From contig NZ_QANL01000001.1 in the NCBI RefSeq assembly GCF_003067705.1, positions 186,001 through 250,000 of the forward strand: 64,000 nucleotides of DNA, given 5' to 3'. Within the stretch, counting starts at the first letter, position 1. Each line of letters opens with the position of its first letter. The stretch comes from Planctomonas deserti (GTDB taxonomy: Bacteria; Actinomycetota; Actinomycetes; Actinomycetales; Microbacteriaceae). This document shows, in pieces, positions 1-8,238 of this stretch. Both the position numbers and the translations under genes were made by a program. The notes under the pieces were generated by a model. That model searched no databases. It was not told the origin of the DNA and saw only the letters and a program-made list of their open reading frames with translations.

Positions 1-270
1 CGCCGCCCCCGCGTCATCAATCGACCCCACCTCCCACCCCTCGGCAGTGATGGCTTCGACGGCGGGCAGGGCGGCGTCAGCCTGATCTTGCGTCAAGACG
101 CCTCGCGACCCGCTGGCTGCAGGTTCGGCAGTGGCTGTAGGAGAAGCGACCGCTTCTTGATCACCGACCGTGACCGCCTCTTTTGCCGGCGACGAACATC
201 CGGCAAGTAGCAGCGCCGCGACTCCCATGGTTGTTGCAGAAATACTCAAGCCTGATCGGCGCAATTTCAT
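1..270 (-). CDS. Lipoprotein, 3' part cut off by the window edge
   Basis: Reading leftward from an ATG at 270, 90 codons stay open to the edge, so only the N-terminus is present. A basic start is followed by a hydrophobic stretch and the lipobox LLAGC with the lipidated cysteine at residue 25. After it comes an Ala/Thr/Ser/Glu-rich segment as in exported actinobacterial lipoproteins, so the protein should be anchored on the outer face of the membrane. The ATG has an AGGGAG ribosome-binding site six bases upstream. The visible part does not identify a function. It is divergent from the MFS exporter gene. Confidence 0.8.
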   Translation of the reverse strand, partial: MKLRRSGLSISATTMGVAALLLAGCSSPAKEAVTVGDQEAVASPTATAEPAASGSRGVLTQDQADAALPAVEAITAEGWEVGSIDDAGAA

Positions 271-518
271 CGATCTCCCTCATCCCCGTGTTCCGCTCAC
301 TCTAAGCGGAGCGGACGTCCCCTGCTTCGGGAGGCGAGAGCGCCCTTCGGTTGCGACCGACGGTCTCGGACCGAAGCAGCACATGGGACTGCACTGCTCA
401 TATGAAAAAGCCTGTAGATACTCGTCGCGTCCCTGGGCGAGCCCAGGTCGCTCGAGTCGCGTAACAAGAACTGGCCCAGGTGCGCCGCGCAGGCACCGGC
501 AGCAGCCCGCGGAGATAG

Positions 519-561
519 TTGACCGATGTCCACTACCGGCGTATAGTTGACAGCAGTCAAC
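519..561 (+). promoter_or_regulatory. Promoter with overlapping MarR-type operator
   Basis: TTGACC (519-524) and TATAGT (542-547) are separated by exactly 17 bp, an excellent sigma-70-type promoter. A perfect inverted repeat GTTGAC-AGCA-GTCAAC (546-561) covers the end of the -10 and the expected start site. ATAGTTGAC also occurs at 515-523, around the -35. The gene pair downstream ends with a MarR regulator, so autorepression through this palindrome is the likely design (inference). The 271-518 stretch shows nothing else recognisable. Confidence 0.8.
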
Positions 562-577
562 CAAAAGCAGGAGATCG

Positions 578-2365
578 ATGTCGCGCACCACCACCGCAAA
601 GCACCGCAAGGAAAAGGAACCACGCCAGCCCGTCTCGCCCGACGGCAGCATGAGCCAGAGGCAGGTGCTCGAGTCCCTGTCGGGGCTGCTGCTCGGCATG
701 TTCGTGTCGATCCTGGCCGGCACCGTCGTCGCCACGTCGCTGCCGATCATCATCTCGGACCTCAAGGGCGACCAGTCCGCCTACACCTGGGTCGTCACCG
801 CGACGCTGCTCGCCACGACGGTCAGCACGCCGCTCTGGGGCAAGTTCGCCGACCTCTTCAACCGCAAGCTGCTCATCCAGCTCGCGCTCACGATCTTCGT
901 CCTCGGGTCCGCGCTCGCCGGTTTCTCGCAGAACACCGACATGCTGATCGTGTTCCGCGTGCTGCAGGGCCTCGGCGCCGGCGGCCTCGCCTCGCTCAGC
1001 CAGATCATCATGGCCGACATCATCAGCCCGCGTGACCGCGGCAAGTACGCCGGCCTCTTCGGCGGCGTCATGGCCATCGGCACCGTCGGCGGCCCGCTGC
1101 TCGGCGGCCTCATCACCGACGGGTTCGGCTGGCGCTGGAACTTCTTCATCGCCCTGCCCGTGGCCGTGGTCGCCATCATCCTGCTGCAGCGCACGCTGCA
1201 CCTGCCCAAGCACCCCAAGCGCACCGTGCACATCGACTACTTCGGTGCCGTGCTGATCGCCGCGGGCGTGTCCCTCCTGCTGATCTGGGTCTCCCTCGCC
1301 GGCAAGGACTTCGAGTGGGCGTCCCTCCCCTCGTACGTCATGGTCGGCGGCGCGGCTCTGCTCCTGATCGCCGCTGTGATCGTCGAGCTGAAGGCCCCCG
1401 AGCCGATCATCCCGCTGTCGATGTTCAAGAACCGCACCTTCACCCTCGCGGTCATCGCGAGCATCTCGGTCGGCGTCTCGATGTTCGGCACGTCGGTGTT
1501 CCTCGCGCAGTACATGCAGCTGGCCCGCGGCGCGACCCCAACCCAGTCGGGCCTGCTCACCATCCCCATGATGGCCGGCCTGCTCATCGCGTCGACGATC
1601 TTCGGTGGCATCATCAGCCGCCGGGGCACCTGGAAGGCCATCATGGTCTCCGGCTCCGTGCTCGTCGTCGCCGGCACGATCCTCCTCGGAACCCTGCAGT
1701 ACGACACGAGCCTCGTGTTCGTGGGCGTCTTCATGTTCACCCTCGGCGCCGGGCTCGGCATGCTGATGCAGAACCTGGTGCTCGTTGTGCAGAACTCCAT
1801 CGAGGTGAAGAACCTGGGCGTCGCCACGAGCGCGGTCACGTTCTTCCGCAGCCTCGGCGGCACCATCGGCGTGTCCGTACTGGGCTCCGTGCTCGGCACG
1901 CTCATCGCGGACCACCTCGCGACCGGCATCGTGAAGCTCAGCCCCGCTGAGCAGGCCCAGGCCGCACAGACGCTCGGCGACGGCACCATCCCGCACGTCG
2001 CCGACCTGCCGGACGCCATCCGCATCCTCGTCGAGAGCGCCTACGGCTCCGGCGTCGGCAGCGTGTTCTCCTACAGCGTGCCGCTGGCCGTCGTCACGCT
2101 CATCGCGGTCATCTTCCTGCCGAACGCCAAGCTCGGCACCAAGAACGCCGTGCAGTTGCGGGGAGCCCGCACCGGTGCCGTGGACGTCACGGCCGTCGAT
2201 GATCAGCGCAAGCGTGAGCGGGAGGACGCCGGGGATGCCGCCATCACCGCGTCCACCGCCACCGCCGCCCTGAGCGCGGTCGGCCAGGCCCACCCGACGG
2301 GATCCGTACAGGTCATCGACACGGACACCGACGACAACGCGCGCTCGGCTCAGGCACGCCGATGA
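578..2365 (+). CDS. MFS multidrug exporter, DHA2 (EmrB/QacA) family
   Basis: A 595-residue protein of the 14-helix DHA2 drug:H+ antiporter class, which exports hydrophobic or cationic compounds across the cytoplasmic membrane. Visible are the loop 2-3 motif around GKFADLFNRK (residues 88-97), a motif C-like GTVGGPLLGG segment in helix 5 that marks antiporters, and hydrophobic segments from about residue 32 to 515. A charged cytoplasmic tail of about 80 residues ends the protein. The start has an AGGAGA ribosome-binding site. The stop overlaps the next start (ATGA), so it is translationally coupled to the MarR gene. Substrate unknown. Confidence 0.93.
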   Translation: MSRTTTAKHRKEKEPRQPVSPDGSMSQRQVLESLSGLLLGMFVSILAGTVVATSLPIIISDLKGDQSAYTWVVTATLLATTVSTPLWGKFADLFNRKLLIQLALTIFVLGSALAGFSQNTDMLIVFRVLQGLGAGGLASLSQIIMADIISPRDRGKYAGLFGGVMAIGTVGGPLLGGLITDGFGWRWNFFIALPVAVVAIILLQRTLHLPKHPKRTVHIDYFGAVLIAAGVSLLLIWVSLAGKDFEWASLPSYVMVGGAALLLIAAVIVELKAPEPIIPLSMFKNRTFTLAVIASISVGVSMFGTSVFLAQYMQLARGATPTQSGLLTIPMMAGLLIASTIFGGIISRRGTWKAIMVSGSVLVVAGTILLGTLQYDTSLVFVGVFMFTLGAGLGMLMQNLVLVVQNSIEVKNLGVATSAVTFFRSLGGTIGVSVLGSVLGTLIADHLATGIVKLSPAEQAQAAQTLGDGTIPHVADLPDAIRILVESAYGSGVGSVFSYSVPLAVVTLIAVIFLPNAKLGTKNAVQLRGARTGAVDVTAVDDQRKREREDAGDAAITASTATAALSAVGQAHPTGSVQVIDTDTDDNARSAQARR

Positions 2366-2844
2366 CCGAGTCCACGACAGCCGCCGGCCGCACAGCCACC
2401 GCGGACGACGAGGCGGCCGAGGCCCTGCACGCGGTCGAGGAGCAGATGAGCGCCCTCGGGCGTCGCATCCGGGCCGTCACGCGCGACGCGGCGGTGAAGA
2501 TCGACCCGGCGCTGCCGCCGTTCGGGCTCAAGGTGCTCCGGCACCTGTTCCGCAACGGTCCGGCGCACGCCAGCGCCGTGGCGGACCACCTCGACGTGGA
2601 TCGCAGCGTCATCAGCCGCCAGGCGAAGCAACTCGAGGAGCTCGGCCTGCTCGAGTTCCGCACGGATGAGAATGACGGCCGGGCCCGCTTCCTCGCCCTC
2701 ACGCCGCGCGCCACGGAGCGCATGGCTGAGGTGGGCTGGGGCGACAGGACTCCGCTCTTCCAGACCCTCGCGAGCTGGTCCACCGAGGACCTCCGCCAGT
2801 TCGCGCGGTACATCGAGCGACTGAACGAGCCCCTCGAGAGCTGA
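2362..2844 (+). CDS. MarR family transcriptional regulator
   Basis: A 160-residue winged-helix protein. The winged helix spans about residues 55-125, with a recognition-helix region around DVDRSVISRQAKQLEE and a basic wing DENDGRAR at 102-109. MarR dimers usually repress the efflux gene they are encoded with and release DNA on binding a phenolic or drug ligand. The gene overlaps the exporter by 4 bp, and the shared promoter carries a perfect palindrome (546-561). Autoregulation is inferred from that arrangement. Confidence 0.92.
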   Translation: MTESTTAAGRTATADDEAAEALHAVEEQMSALGRRIRAVTRDAAVKIDPALPPFGLKVLRHLFRNGPAHASAVADHLDVDRSVISRQAKQLEELGLLEFRTDENDGRARFLALTPRATERMAEVGWGDRTPLFQTLASWSTEDLRQFARYIERLNEPLES

Positions 2845-2862
2845 CGACCTCGAGTGCGATGA

Positions 2863-2888
2863 GGCCCCGGATGCCGGCATCCGGGGCC
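2863..2888 (+). terminator. Terminator after the MFS-MarR operon
   Basis: A perfect 13-bp inverted repeat with no spacer (GGCCCCGGATGCC then GGCATCCGGGGCC) lies 18 bp after the MarR stop and is followed by TTCCT. It fits a high-GC intrinsic terminator with a weak U tract. Confidence 0.7.
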
Positions 2889-3082
2889 TTCCTGCGTCCT
2901 CGGGAGCTAGTGCGACCAGCCACTCCGACAGGGTCGCGAGGGTTCTTCTCTCTGACCGCGCAGGACCGGACACCGGGGCGGCCCGTTGCAGCCGACCGCG
3001 TCAACGGGTGACGCTGACGGGCACACCGGCATAGCGTTGCTGCACGGGATCCACCCGCACAACGAAGAGCGGAGAACGAGCA

Positions 3083-3946
3083 ATGACGCACGTCACGGAC
3101 AACCGACCGGACAGCATCCCCGTACCCGAGGGCGCGGACAAGCAGACCCGCGAGATCATCGAGGGCATCTACGGTGACGGGATCATCGCCTGCAAGGGCG
3201 CGCTGCCCCGGCGCTGGGCCGAGGAGCTGGCGGAGGACATCGACGTCGCCTTCAAGGAGGCCCTGACCCGGAAGAACGGTGCCGTGGGCCGCGGGCCGAA
3301 CCGGCACTACGTCGAGATCCACCCCGAACAGATCCGCGGCTTCGTGGAGCTCGTCGACCACCCCTGGGTGCGCGCGGTGTCCGAGGCGATCCTCGGGCCG
3401 GACTACCAGATCATCGAGCTCGGCTTCGACGTGCCCCTCGCCGGCGCCGTGAACCAGCCCTGGCACCGGGACTTCCCCATGCCGGAGGAGACTCGCGTGC
3501 ACAAGCGGCTCAACTCCCTGGCCTTCAACGCGACGGCCGTGGACACCAAGGAGGACATGGGGCCCTTCGAGATCGCGCCCGGCACCCAGTGGGACCTGTC
3601 CGAGGAGTTCGACCACGGGATGTTCCCGCCCAAGTCGTGGTACCCCCGCTACGAGGAGCGCGCGGTGCGGAAGTTCCCGCAGATGGGCGACGTCTCCGCG
3701 CGGTCGGCCCTCACCATCCACCGCGGCACCCAGAACTTCTCGCAGACCGCCCGGCCCGTGCTCGTGCTCGGCGTCGACGCGCCCGGCGCGGGCAACGCCG
3801 AGCGTCACGACATGGCTGTCACCCACGGCTTCTGGGACTCGCTGCCCCAGCGCGTGCGGGATCACCTGGTCTGCCCCGTCGTGGACGAGCTGCAGCCGAT
3901 CTACCAGAAGCACACCATCGAGGGCCTCATGATGGGCAACGCCTGA
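3083..3946 (+). CDS. Phytanoyl-CoA dioxygenase (PhyH) family Fe(II)/2-oxoglutarate oxygenase
   Basis: A 287-residue double-stranded beta-helix oxygenase. The facial triad is visible: HRD (H128, D130) and a distal His in TIHRGTQN (H213), with Arg224 placed to bind 2-oxoglutarate. Bacterial PhyH proteins hydroxylate or halogenate varied small molecules, so the substrate cannot be read from sequence. The ATG has a GGAGAA ribosome-binding site. The gene stands alone between the MarR operon and the convergent amidase, with a shared terminator at 4007-4039. Confidence 0.88.
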   Translation: MTHVTDNRPDSIPVPEGADKQTREIIEGIYGDGIIACKGALPRRWAEELAEDIDVAFKEALTRKNGAVGRGPNRHYVEIHPEQIRGFVELVDHPWVRAVSEAILGPDYQIIELGFDVPLAGAVNQPWHRDFPMPEETRVHKRLNSLAFNATAVDTKEDMGPFEIAPGTQWDLSEEFDHGMFPPKSWYPRYEERAVRKFPQMGDVSARSALTIHRGTQNFSQTARPVLVLGVDAPGAGNAERHDMAVTHGFWDSLPQRVRDHLVCPVVDELQPIYQKHTIEGLMMGNA

Positions 3947-4006
3947 CGCCGCGCCGTTCCGCTGACGGCGGAAGTCGCGAGCGCATCACCACGGTCTGCA
4001 GCGCGA

Positions 4007-4039
4007 AAGGGCCCGAACCGCGCCGCGGCTCGGGCCCTT
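4007..4039. terminator. Bidirectional terminator between convergent genes
   Basis: AAGGGCCCGA (4007-4016) and TCGGGCCCTT (4030-4039) form a 10-bp stem whose A and T flanks serve both strands. It lies between the PhyH gene and the convergent amidase gene. Confidence 0.75.
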
Positions 4040-4053
4040 CCTCGTGTGTCCCC

Positions 4054-6072
4054 TTAGTGCTCGGCTCCCGGTGAGGTCAGCGCCCGCCGGCGGCGGTCCC
4101 GCATCCGGCCGGATACCAGCGCCGCGGCTCCGGTGACCATCAGGGCGAGGGCGGCGAGACCGCTCGGCACCGCGTCCCCCGCACCGGTCGCCGCGAGCGC
4201 ACCAGGCGCCTTCTCACTCTCGGGCGCAGCGTCGTCGGTGGGCAGAGTCACGGGCGTCTCCCCCGCGGGCACGGTCGGCAGGGACGGCGCGAGATCAACG
4301 TCCGGCTCCTCCGCGCCGGGATCCGCGCCCGGGTCTACGGGCGCAGGCGGCGTCGTGCCCGGGTCGGGCTCGGTCACCGGCGTCTCGGCTCCAGGGTCGG
4401 GCTCGCTCACGGGCGGCTCTTCCACCGGCGGCTCCTCGACCTCGCGCGGCAGCTCGGGCGTGCTGGCGGGGGCGACGCGGTGCAGCGTCGCCTGCTCGTA
4501 GTCGTATGCCATCGCCAGCAGCTCGGCGTCGTGGTTGCGCGGTGCCGCGAGCTCGAGGCCGATGGGCAGCCCCGACTCGGTGAAGCCCGCGGGCACGGAC
4601 ATCGTCGGGATGCCGGTGTTCGCGCCCAGGTCGCAGAACGCGGTGCCCGCGCCGTCGGGCGCCGCGGGGACCTCGGAAGTGGGCATCGCCATGGCGTCGA
4701 GGTCGTGCTCCTCGAAGAACGCGTCGATCGCCAGCTTGCCCGCGTCCTGCGCCGCCACGGCGGCGTCATAGGCCGTATTCGGAATGTCCTCGTTGCTCAG
4801 GAAGTAGTCGACCGTGTCCTGGGTCAGCGACGTCTTGCCGTCCGCGACGACATCCGAGAAGGTGAGCGCGTCGACGGGCGCGGTCAGCTCGGCGAGGCCC
4901 TCCGGCCACTCGGCCTCGGTCGCTGCGAAGAAGGCGTCGATGCTCGGACGGATGTCGATCCAGCCACCGCTCGCGAGCACGGTCTGCACGAACTCCCGGG
5001 TGAAGGGAACGTCCACGATCTCCGCGCCCTGAGCCTCGAGGTCCAGGACCGCCTGATCGATGATGGCCGTCGTCTCGGCTAGGCCGGGGTACCCAGGCTG
5101 CTCCTCGAAGTCCCAGTGGAAGTAGCCGATGCGCTTGCCTTCGAGGGCGGTGTCGCTCAGGCCCTCGACGTACTCGTCCGTGTTCTGGCCCACGGCGATC
5201 TCGGTGAGCGGGTCGGCGGGGTCGTAGCCCGCCAGCACCTCCATCAGGAGCGCGGCGTCGGTGACGGTCTTGGTCATCGGCCCGGAGACGTCCTGTCTGG
5301 CGGACAGCGGCACGATGCCGTTGACGCTCGTGAGGCCCATCGTCGGCCGGTAGCCGACGAGGCTGCCGTGCGCGCTGGGGCCGATGATCGACCCGCACGA
5401 GTCGGTGCCGAGCCCGGCCGGCCCGAAGCTCGCGGCAACCCCGGCGCCCGTGCCACCGCTCGATCCGCTCGCGCTCAGCGCCTGGTTGTACGGGTTGGCG
5501 GTGCGCCCCCGCTCCGAGCTGAGGGTGAACCGGCCGTGCCAGGCGAACTCCGACATGTTCGTCTTCGCCAGGATGATCGCCCCCGCGTCCCGGAGCCGCG
5601 CGACGGCCGTCGAGTCGGCGGCCGTCCGGTAGGTGTGCAAGGACGCGCTTCCCGCGGTGGTGGGCAGGTCGAACGTCGCGTAGTTGTCCTTCACGAGCAC
5701 CGGCACGCCGTGCAGCGGACCGCGGATCTCGCCGTCGGCGCGCTCCGCGTCACGCTCCGCCGCGGTGGCAAGCGCCTCCGGATTCGTGAGGATCACCGCC
5801 GCGAGGCCCGGCTGGTCGCCGTACGGGTCGTCGTACGCCGCGATGCGGTCGAGGTACTCCTGCACGAGGGCGACGGAGGTCTGCTCCCCCGACTCAAGAA
5901 GGTCGAGCACGTCCGCGACGCCGAGGTCGACGACCGATGGGCGAGCAACTGAGGAGGGCGCGGCGAGCGCAGCGGGGGCGGTCACGGTGGCGGCGATGGC
6001 TATGCCGGAGCACAGGGCGAACGCAGCCGAGGCGCGGGTCGCACGGCGAAAGGCGCGTGCCGGTTCTGTCAT
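4054..6072 (-). CDS. Secreted, sortase-sorted amidase-signature hydrolase
   Basis: A 672-residue protein with an export signal ending near the ALA-A at residues 36-39. The amidase-signature domain shows the Ser-cisSer-Lys triad: K128 (LVKDN), the SGSSGG loop at 202-207 and nucleophile S228 in DSCGS. These enzymes hydrolyse linear amides and release ammonia. A Pro/Glu/Asp-rich linker of about 70 residues leads to LAATG (626-630), a hydrophobic stretch and RMRDRRRR, a cell-wall sorting signal of the LAXTG type used by class E sortases. The enzyme is therefore probably wall-bound. The start has a GAAGGA ribosome-binding site. Three GlnR-like half-sites lie upstream (6124-6150). Confidence 0.9.
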   Translation of the reverse strand: MTEPARAFRRATRASAAFALCSGIAIAATVTAPAALAAPSSVARPSVVDLGVADVLDLLESGEQTSVALVQEYLDRIAAYDDPYGDQPGLAAVILTNPEALATAAERDAERADGEIRGPLHGVPVLVKDNYATFDLPTTAGSASLHTYRTAADSTAVARLRDAGAIILAKTNMSEFAWHGRFTLSSERGRTANPYNQALSASGSSGGTGAGVAASFGPAGLGTDSCGSIIGPSAHGSLVGYRPTMGLTSVNGIVPLSARQDVSGPMTKTVTDAALLMEVLAGYDPADPLTEIAVGQNTDEYVEGLSDTALEGKRIGYFHWDFEEQPGYPGLAETTAIIDQAVLDLEAQGAEIVDVPFTREFVQTVLASGGWIDIRPSIDAFFAATEAEWPEGLAELTAPVDALTFSDVVADGKTSLTQDTVDYFLSNEDIPNTAYDAAVAAQDAGKLAIDAFFEEHDLDAMAMPTSEVPAAPDGAGTAFCDLGANTGIPTMSVPAGFTESGLPIGLELAAPRNHDAELLAMAYDYEQATLHRVAPASTPELPREVEEPPVEEPPVSEPDPGAETPVTEPDPGTTPPAPVDPGADPGAEEPDVDLAPSLPTVPAGETPVTLPTDDAAPESEKAPGALAATGAGDAVPSGLAALALMVTGAAALVSGRMRDRRRRALTSPGAEH

Positions 6073-6123
6073 GGAGTTCCTTCGGTGGGGGAAAGGGGTT
6101 CTCCGTGAGCATGGCCGCCGGCT

Positions 6124-6150
6124 GTTTCCGCGCCGTTACGCCATCGTTAC
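6124..6150 (-). promoter_or_regulatory. Candidate GlnR box upstream of the amidase
   Basis: On the amidase strand three half-sites occur at an 11-bp period: GTAAC, six bases, GTAAC, six bases, GAAAC (6150 down to 6124). The GTNAC-N6-GAAAC layout is the described GlnR recognition pattern in actinobacteria. MtrA can bind similar repeats. A GlnR gene is present at 58949. The link to nitrogen control of an ammonia-releasing enzyme is inference. Confidence 0.6.
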
Positions 6151-6296
6151 GTTTCTCCGGGCGCCACCGCCCTACACCTCAAGCCGGCGCCTACGCGCCG
6201 GTGCGCTTCCGCTCAACGACGGTCCGGGACGCTCCGCTCATGAGGCGCTGCGGCCGCACGCTCCGCGCCGCGCGTCCGGGTGGATACGGGTACCGG

Positions 6297-6467
6297 TCAG
6301 ACCCGGTTGCGCTTGGTGGTGATCGACCGGCGCACGAAGCCGATGGCGATCGTGCCGGCGATGAGGATGATCGCGATGATCGAGAGCCACACGAGGCCCT
6401 CCACGACGAAGCCGATCACGGCGAGGATCGCCCAGAGGACGAGGAGCACGATCAGCAGAACCACCAT
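6297..6467 (-). CDS. Small two-helix membrane protein
   Basis: A 56-residue ORF running from an ATG at 6467 to a TGA at 6299-6297. It is almost wholly hydrophobic: one helix covers about residues 2-22, a Glu-containing turn follows, a second helix covers about 25-44, and the C-terminus is basic (RRSITTKRNRV). The positive-inside rule puts the C-terminus in the cytoplasm. Small hydrophobic proteins of this type are common and uncharacterised in Microbacteriaceae. No clear ribosome-binding site was found. The coding call rests on the regular membrane architecture. Confidence 0.7.
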   Translation of the reverse strand: MVVLLIVLLVLWAILAVIGFVVEGLVWLSIIAIILIAGTIAIGFVRRSITTKRNRV

Positions 6468-6497
6468 GCTGCGACCCTACGCCCCGACCACCACCCG

Positions 6498-6554
6498 TGA
6501 GGTGCACGATTCGGCTCCAATTCGCGCCGAGGAAGAGCCGATCCGTGCACCTCA
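6498..6554. repeat. Long imperfect inverted repeat
   Basis: Two 20-nt arms (6498-6517 and 6535-6554) match at 18 of 20 positions around a 17-nt spacer. It lies between the small membrane protein gene and the divergent DUF4956 operon. It lacks a U tract, so it may be an operator, a transcript-end structure or a small dispersed repeat. Confidence 0.6.
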
Positions 6555-6698
6555 GGGAAGACGAGGGAATGGGGAATGGGTGACGGACGTGCGGGGAGGG
6601 GCGAGGTGGATCCGTATGCCGCTCATCGGGTGGTCATAGGAATCGCATAGCGGCGACGGGCGGAATGGGGGAACCGCTACATCCCGGAGGTTCCCCCC

Positions 6699-7355
6699 AT
6701 GGCGCAATTCGCCTTCATCCTGCTCGACCTCGCACTGATCTCGGTGCTGACGTTCGGGCTCTATTTCCCCCGGCACCGCAACCGCGACCTGGTCGTGGCC
6801 TACCTGTGCGTGAACGTCGGCGTGCTCGCCGTCGCGGAGGTGCTCGCCTCCAGCGTTGTCGGGGTCGGACTCGGCCTCGGCCTGTTCGGCGTGCTGTCGA
6901 TCATCCGCCTGCGCTCGTCCGAGATCGCGCAGCACGAGGTCGCGTACTACTTCGCGGCCCTCGCGCTCGGCTTGATCGCGGGGCTCAGCTCAACGCTCGC
7001 CCCCCTGCCCATCGCCCTGATGCTGCTCCTCGTGGTCGTGATGTACCTCGGCGACTCCCCGCGGCTCCTGCGCCGCTACCGTCAGCAGATCATCACCCTC
7101 GACCGGGCGATCGCGGACGAGGGTGAGCTGCACGACCGCCTCGAGCGGACGCTGGGTGCCCGCGTGCGGGTGGCGATCGTCCAGCAGCTCGACCTGGTGA
7201 ACGACACGACCCTTGTCGACGTGCGATACCAGGTGCCGCAGCACCCCCGTTCCCGCTCGGCAACCGGGTCGGCCGCTCCGGACGCGGCGCTCTCCGAGGC
7301 CGGCTCCCCCGCCGCCCTGCGCGCGGACGGGCTGTACAGCGAGGCGCGGTCGTGA
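6699..7355 (+). CDS. DUF4956 family membrane protein
   Basis: A 218-residue protein with about four transmembrane segments in residues 5-110, including the family-typical FGVLSIIRLRSSEI loop, followed by a soluble domain. DUF4956 proteins are regularly encoded beside VTC-type polyphosphate polymerases, as here, and may be a membrane partner for making or moving polyphosphate (inference from neighbourhood). GGAGG precedes the ATG. The stop overlaps the next start (GTGA), so the genes are translationally coupled. Confidence 0.88.
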   Translation: MAQFAFILLDLALISVLTFGLYFPRHRNRDLVVAYLCVNVGVLAVAEVLASSVVGVGLGLGLFGVLSIIRLRSSEIAQHEVAYYFAALALGLIAGLSSTLAPLPIALMLLLVVVMYLGDSPRLLRRYRQQIITLDRAIADEGELHDRLERTLGARVRVAIVQQLDLVNDTTLVDVRYQVPQHPRSRSATGSAAPDAALSEAGSPAALRADGLYSEARS

Positions 7356-8230
7356 CCGCCCTCGACCGGCTGCGAACCATCGGGCTTCAGGAGCTCGTGG
7401 AGCAGGCCGCGATGCAGACGAGGGTCGACCGCAAGTACGTGCTCCCCCGCGACGACCTCGGCGAGGTGCTGCAGGCCCTCGACCCGGCCACCCGCGTCCT
7501 CGACGAGGGCGGCCGGCGTGGGTTCGCCTACGAGTCCGTGTACTTCGACACCCCGGACCTCGCCAGCTACCTCTCGGCCGCGCGCAAGCGGCGGCGCCGG
7601 TTCAAGATCCGCACCCGCGCCTACCTCGACTCCGCCGAGGCGTACCTCGAGGTGAAGACCCGCGGCGGACGGAGCCTCACCGTGAAGGACCGCATCGCGT
7701 ACGGCATCGACGACCGGGCCGTGCTCACGGCGGAGGGCCGCGAGCACGTCGACCTCGTGCTCGCGGACGCCGGCATCGGCTCCGTCGGCCCGGGCGACCT
7801 GCGCCCCACCCTCGTCACCCGCTACGCGCGCACGACGCTTCTGCTGCCGGATGCCGTCGGCCGGGCGACCGTGGACGAGGACCTCGAATGGGCGTCTCCG
7901 GATGGACGGCGCGTCCGGCTGCCCGAGCTCGCGATCGTCGAGACCAAGTCCGGTTCGTCGCCCTCGACGGTCGACCGGCTGTTCTGGTCGCGGGGACACC
8001 GCCCCTGCGGCATCTCGAAGTACGGCGTCGGGATGGCAGCCCTCGATCCCGGGCTGCCCGCGAACAAGTGGAGCCGCATCCTGCGGCGCCACTTCGCCGG
8101 CCCGGCCCTTCTCGGCGGTGGACCCCCAGAATCTTCGCCCGGCAGCCGGCCGGCGCCCGGTCTCCCCGCCCCCGCTCTTCCGACCCACCACACCCCTCAC
8201 CCGGCCACCTGGTCGGCACACACCCGTTAG
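7352..8230 (+). CDS. VTC-domain polyphosphate polymerase
   Basis: A 292-residue VTC domain, the triphosphate-tunnel fold that polymerises phosphate from ATP in yeast VTC4. Basic and acidic tunnel residues are visible: DRKY (K28), KIRTR (R87, R89), EVKTR (E100, K102), a TVDEDLEW strand and a late VETKSG and GISKYG segment. The GTG start overlaps the DUF4956 stop. The C-terminal 40 residues are Pro-rich and probably disordered. This system is separate from Ppk1 at 60742, so the cell appears to carry two unrelated polyphosphate synthases. Confidence 0.88.
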   Translation: MTALDRLRTIGLQELVEQAAMQTRVDRKYVLPRDDLGEVLQALDPATRVLDEGGRRGFAYESVYFDTPDLASYLSAARKRRRRFKIRTRAYLDSAEAYLEVKTRGGRSLTVKDRIAYGIDDRAVLTAEGREHVDLVLADAGIGSVGPGDLRPTLVTRYARTTLLLPDAVGRATVDEDLEWASPDGRRVRLPELAIVETKSGSSPSTVDRLFWSRGHRPCGISKYGVGMAALDPGLPANKWSRILRRHFAGPALLGGGPPESSPGSRPAPGLPAPALPTHHTPHPATWSAHTR

Positions 8231-8238
8231 GACACCTC

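Noticed and set aside
557-2293. 578-codon open frame opposite the MFS exporter
   Set aside because: It is a composition shadow: low-complexity Gly/Ala/Asp/Glu/Arg protein, no domain, exactly antisense to a clear transporter.
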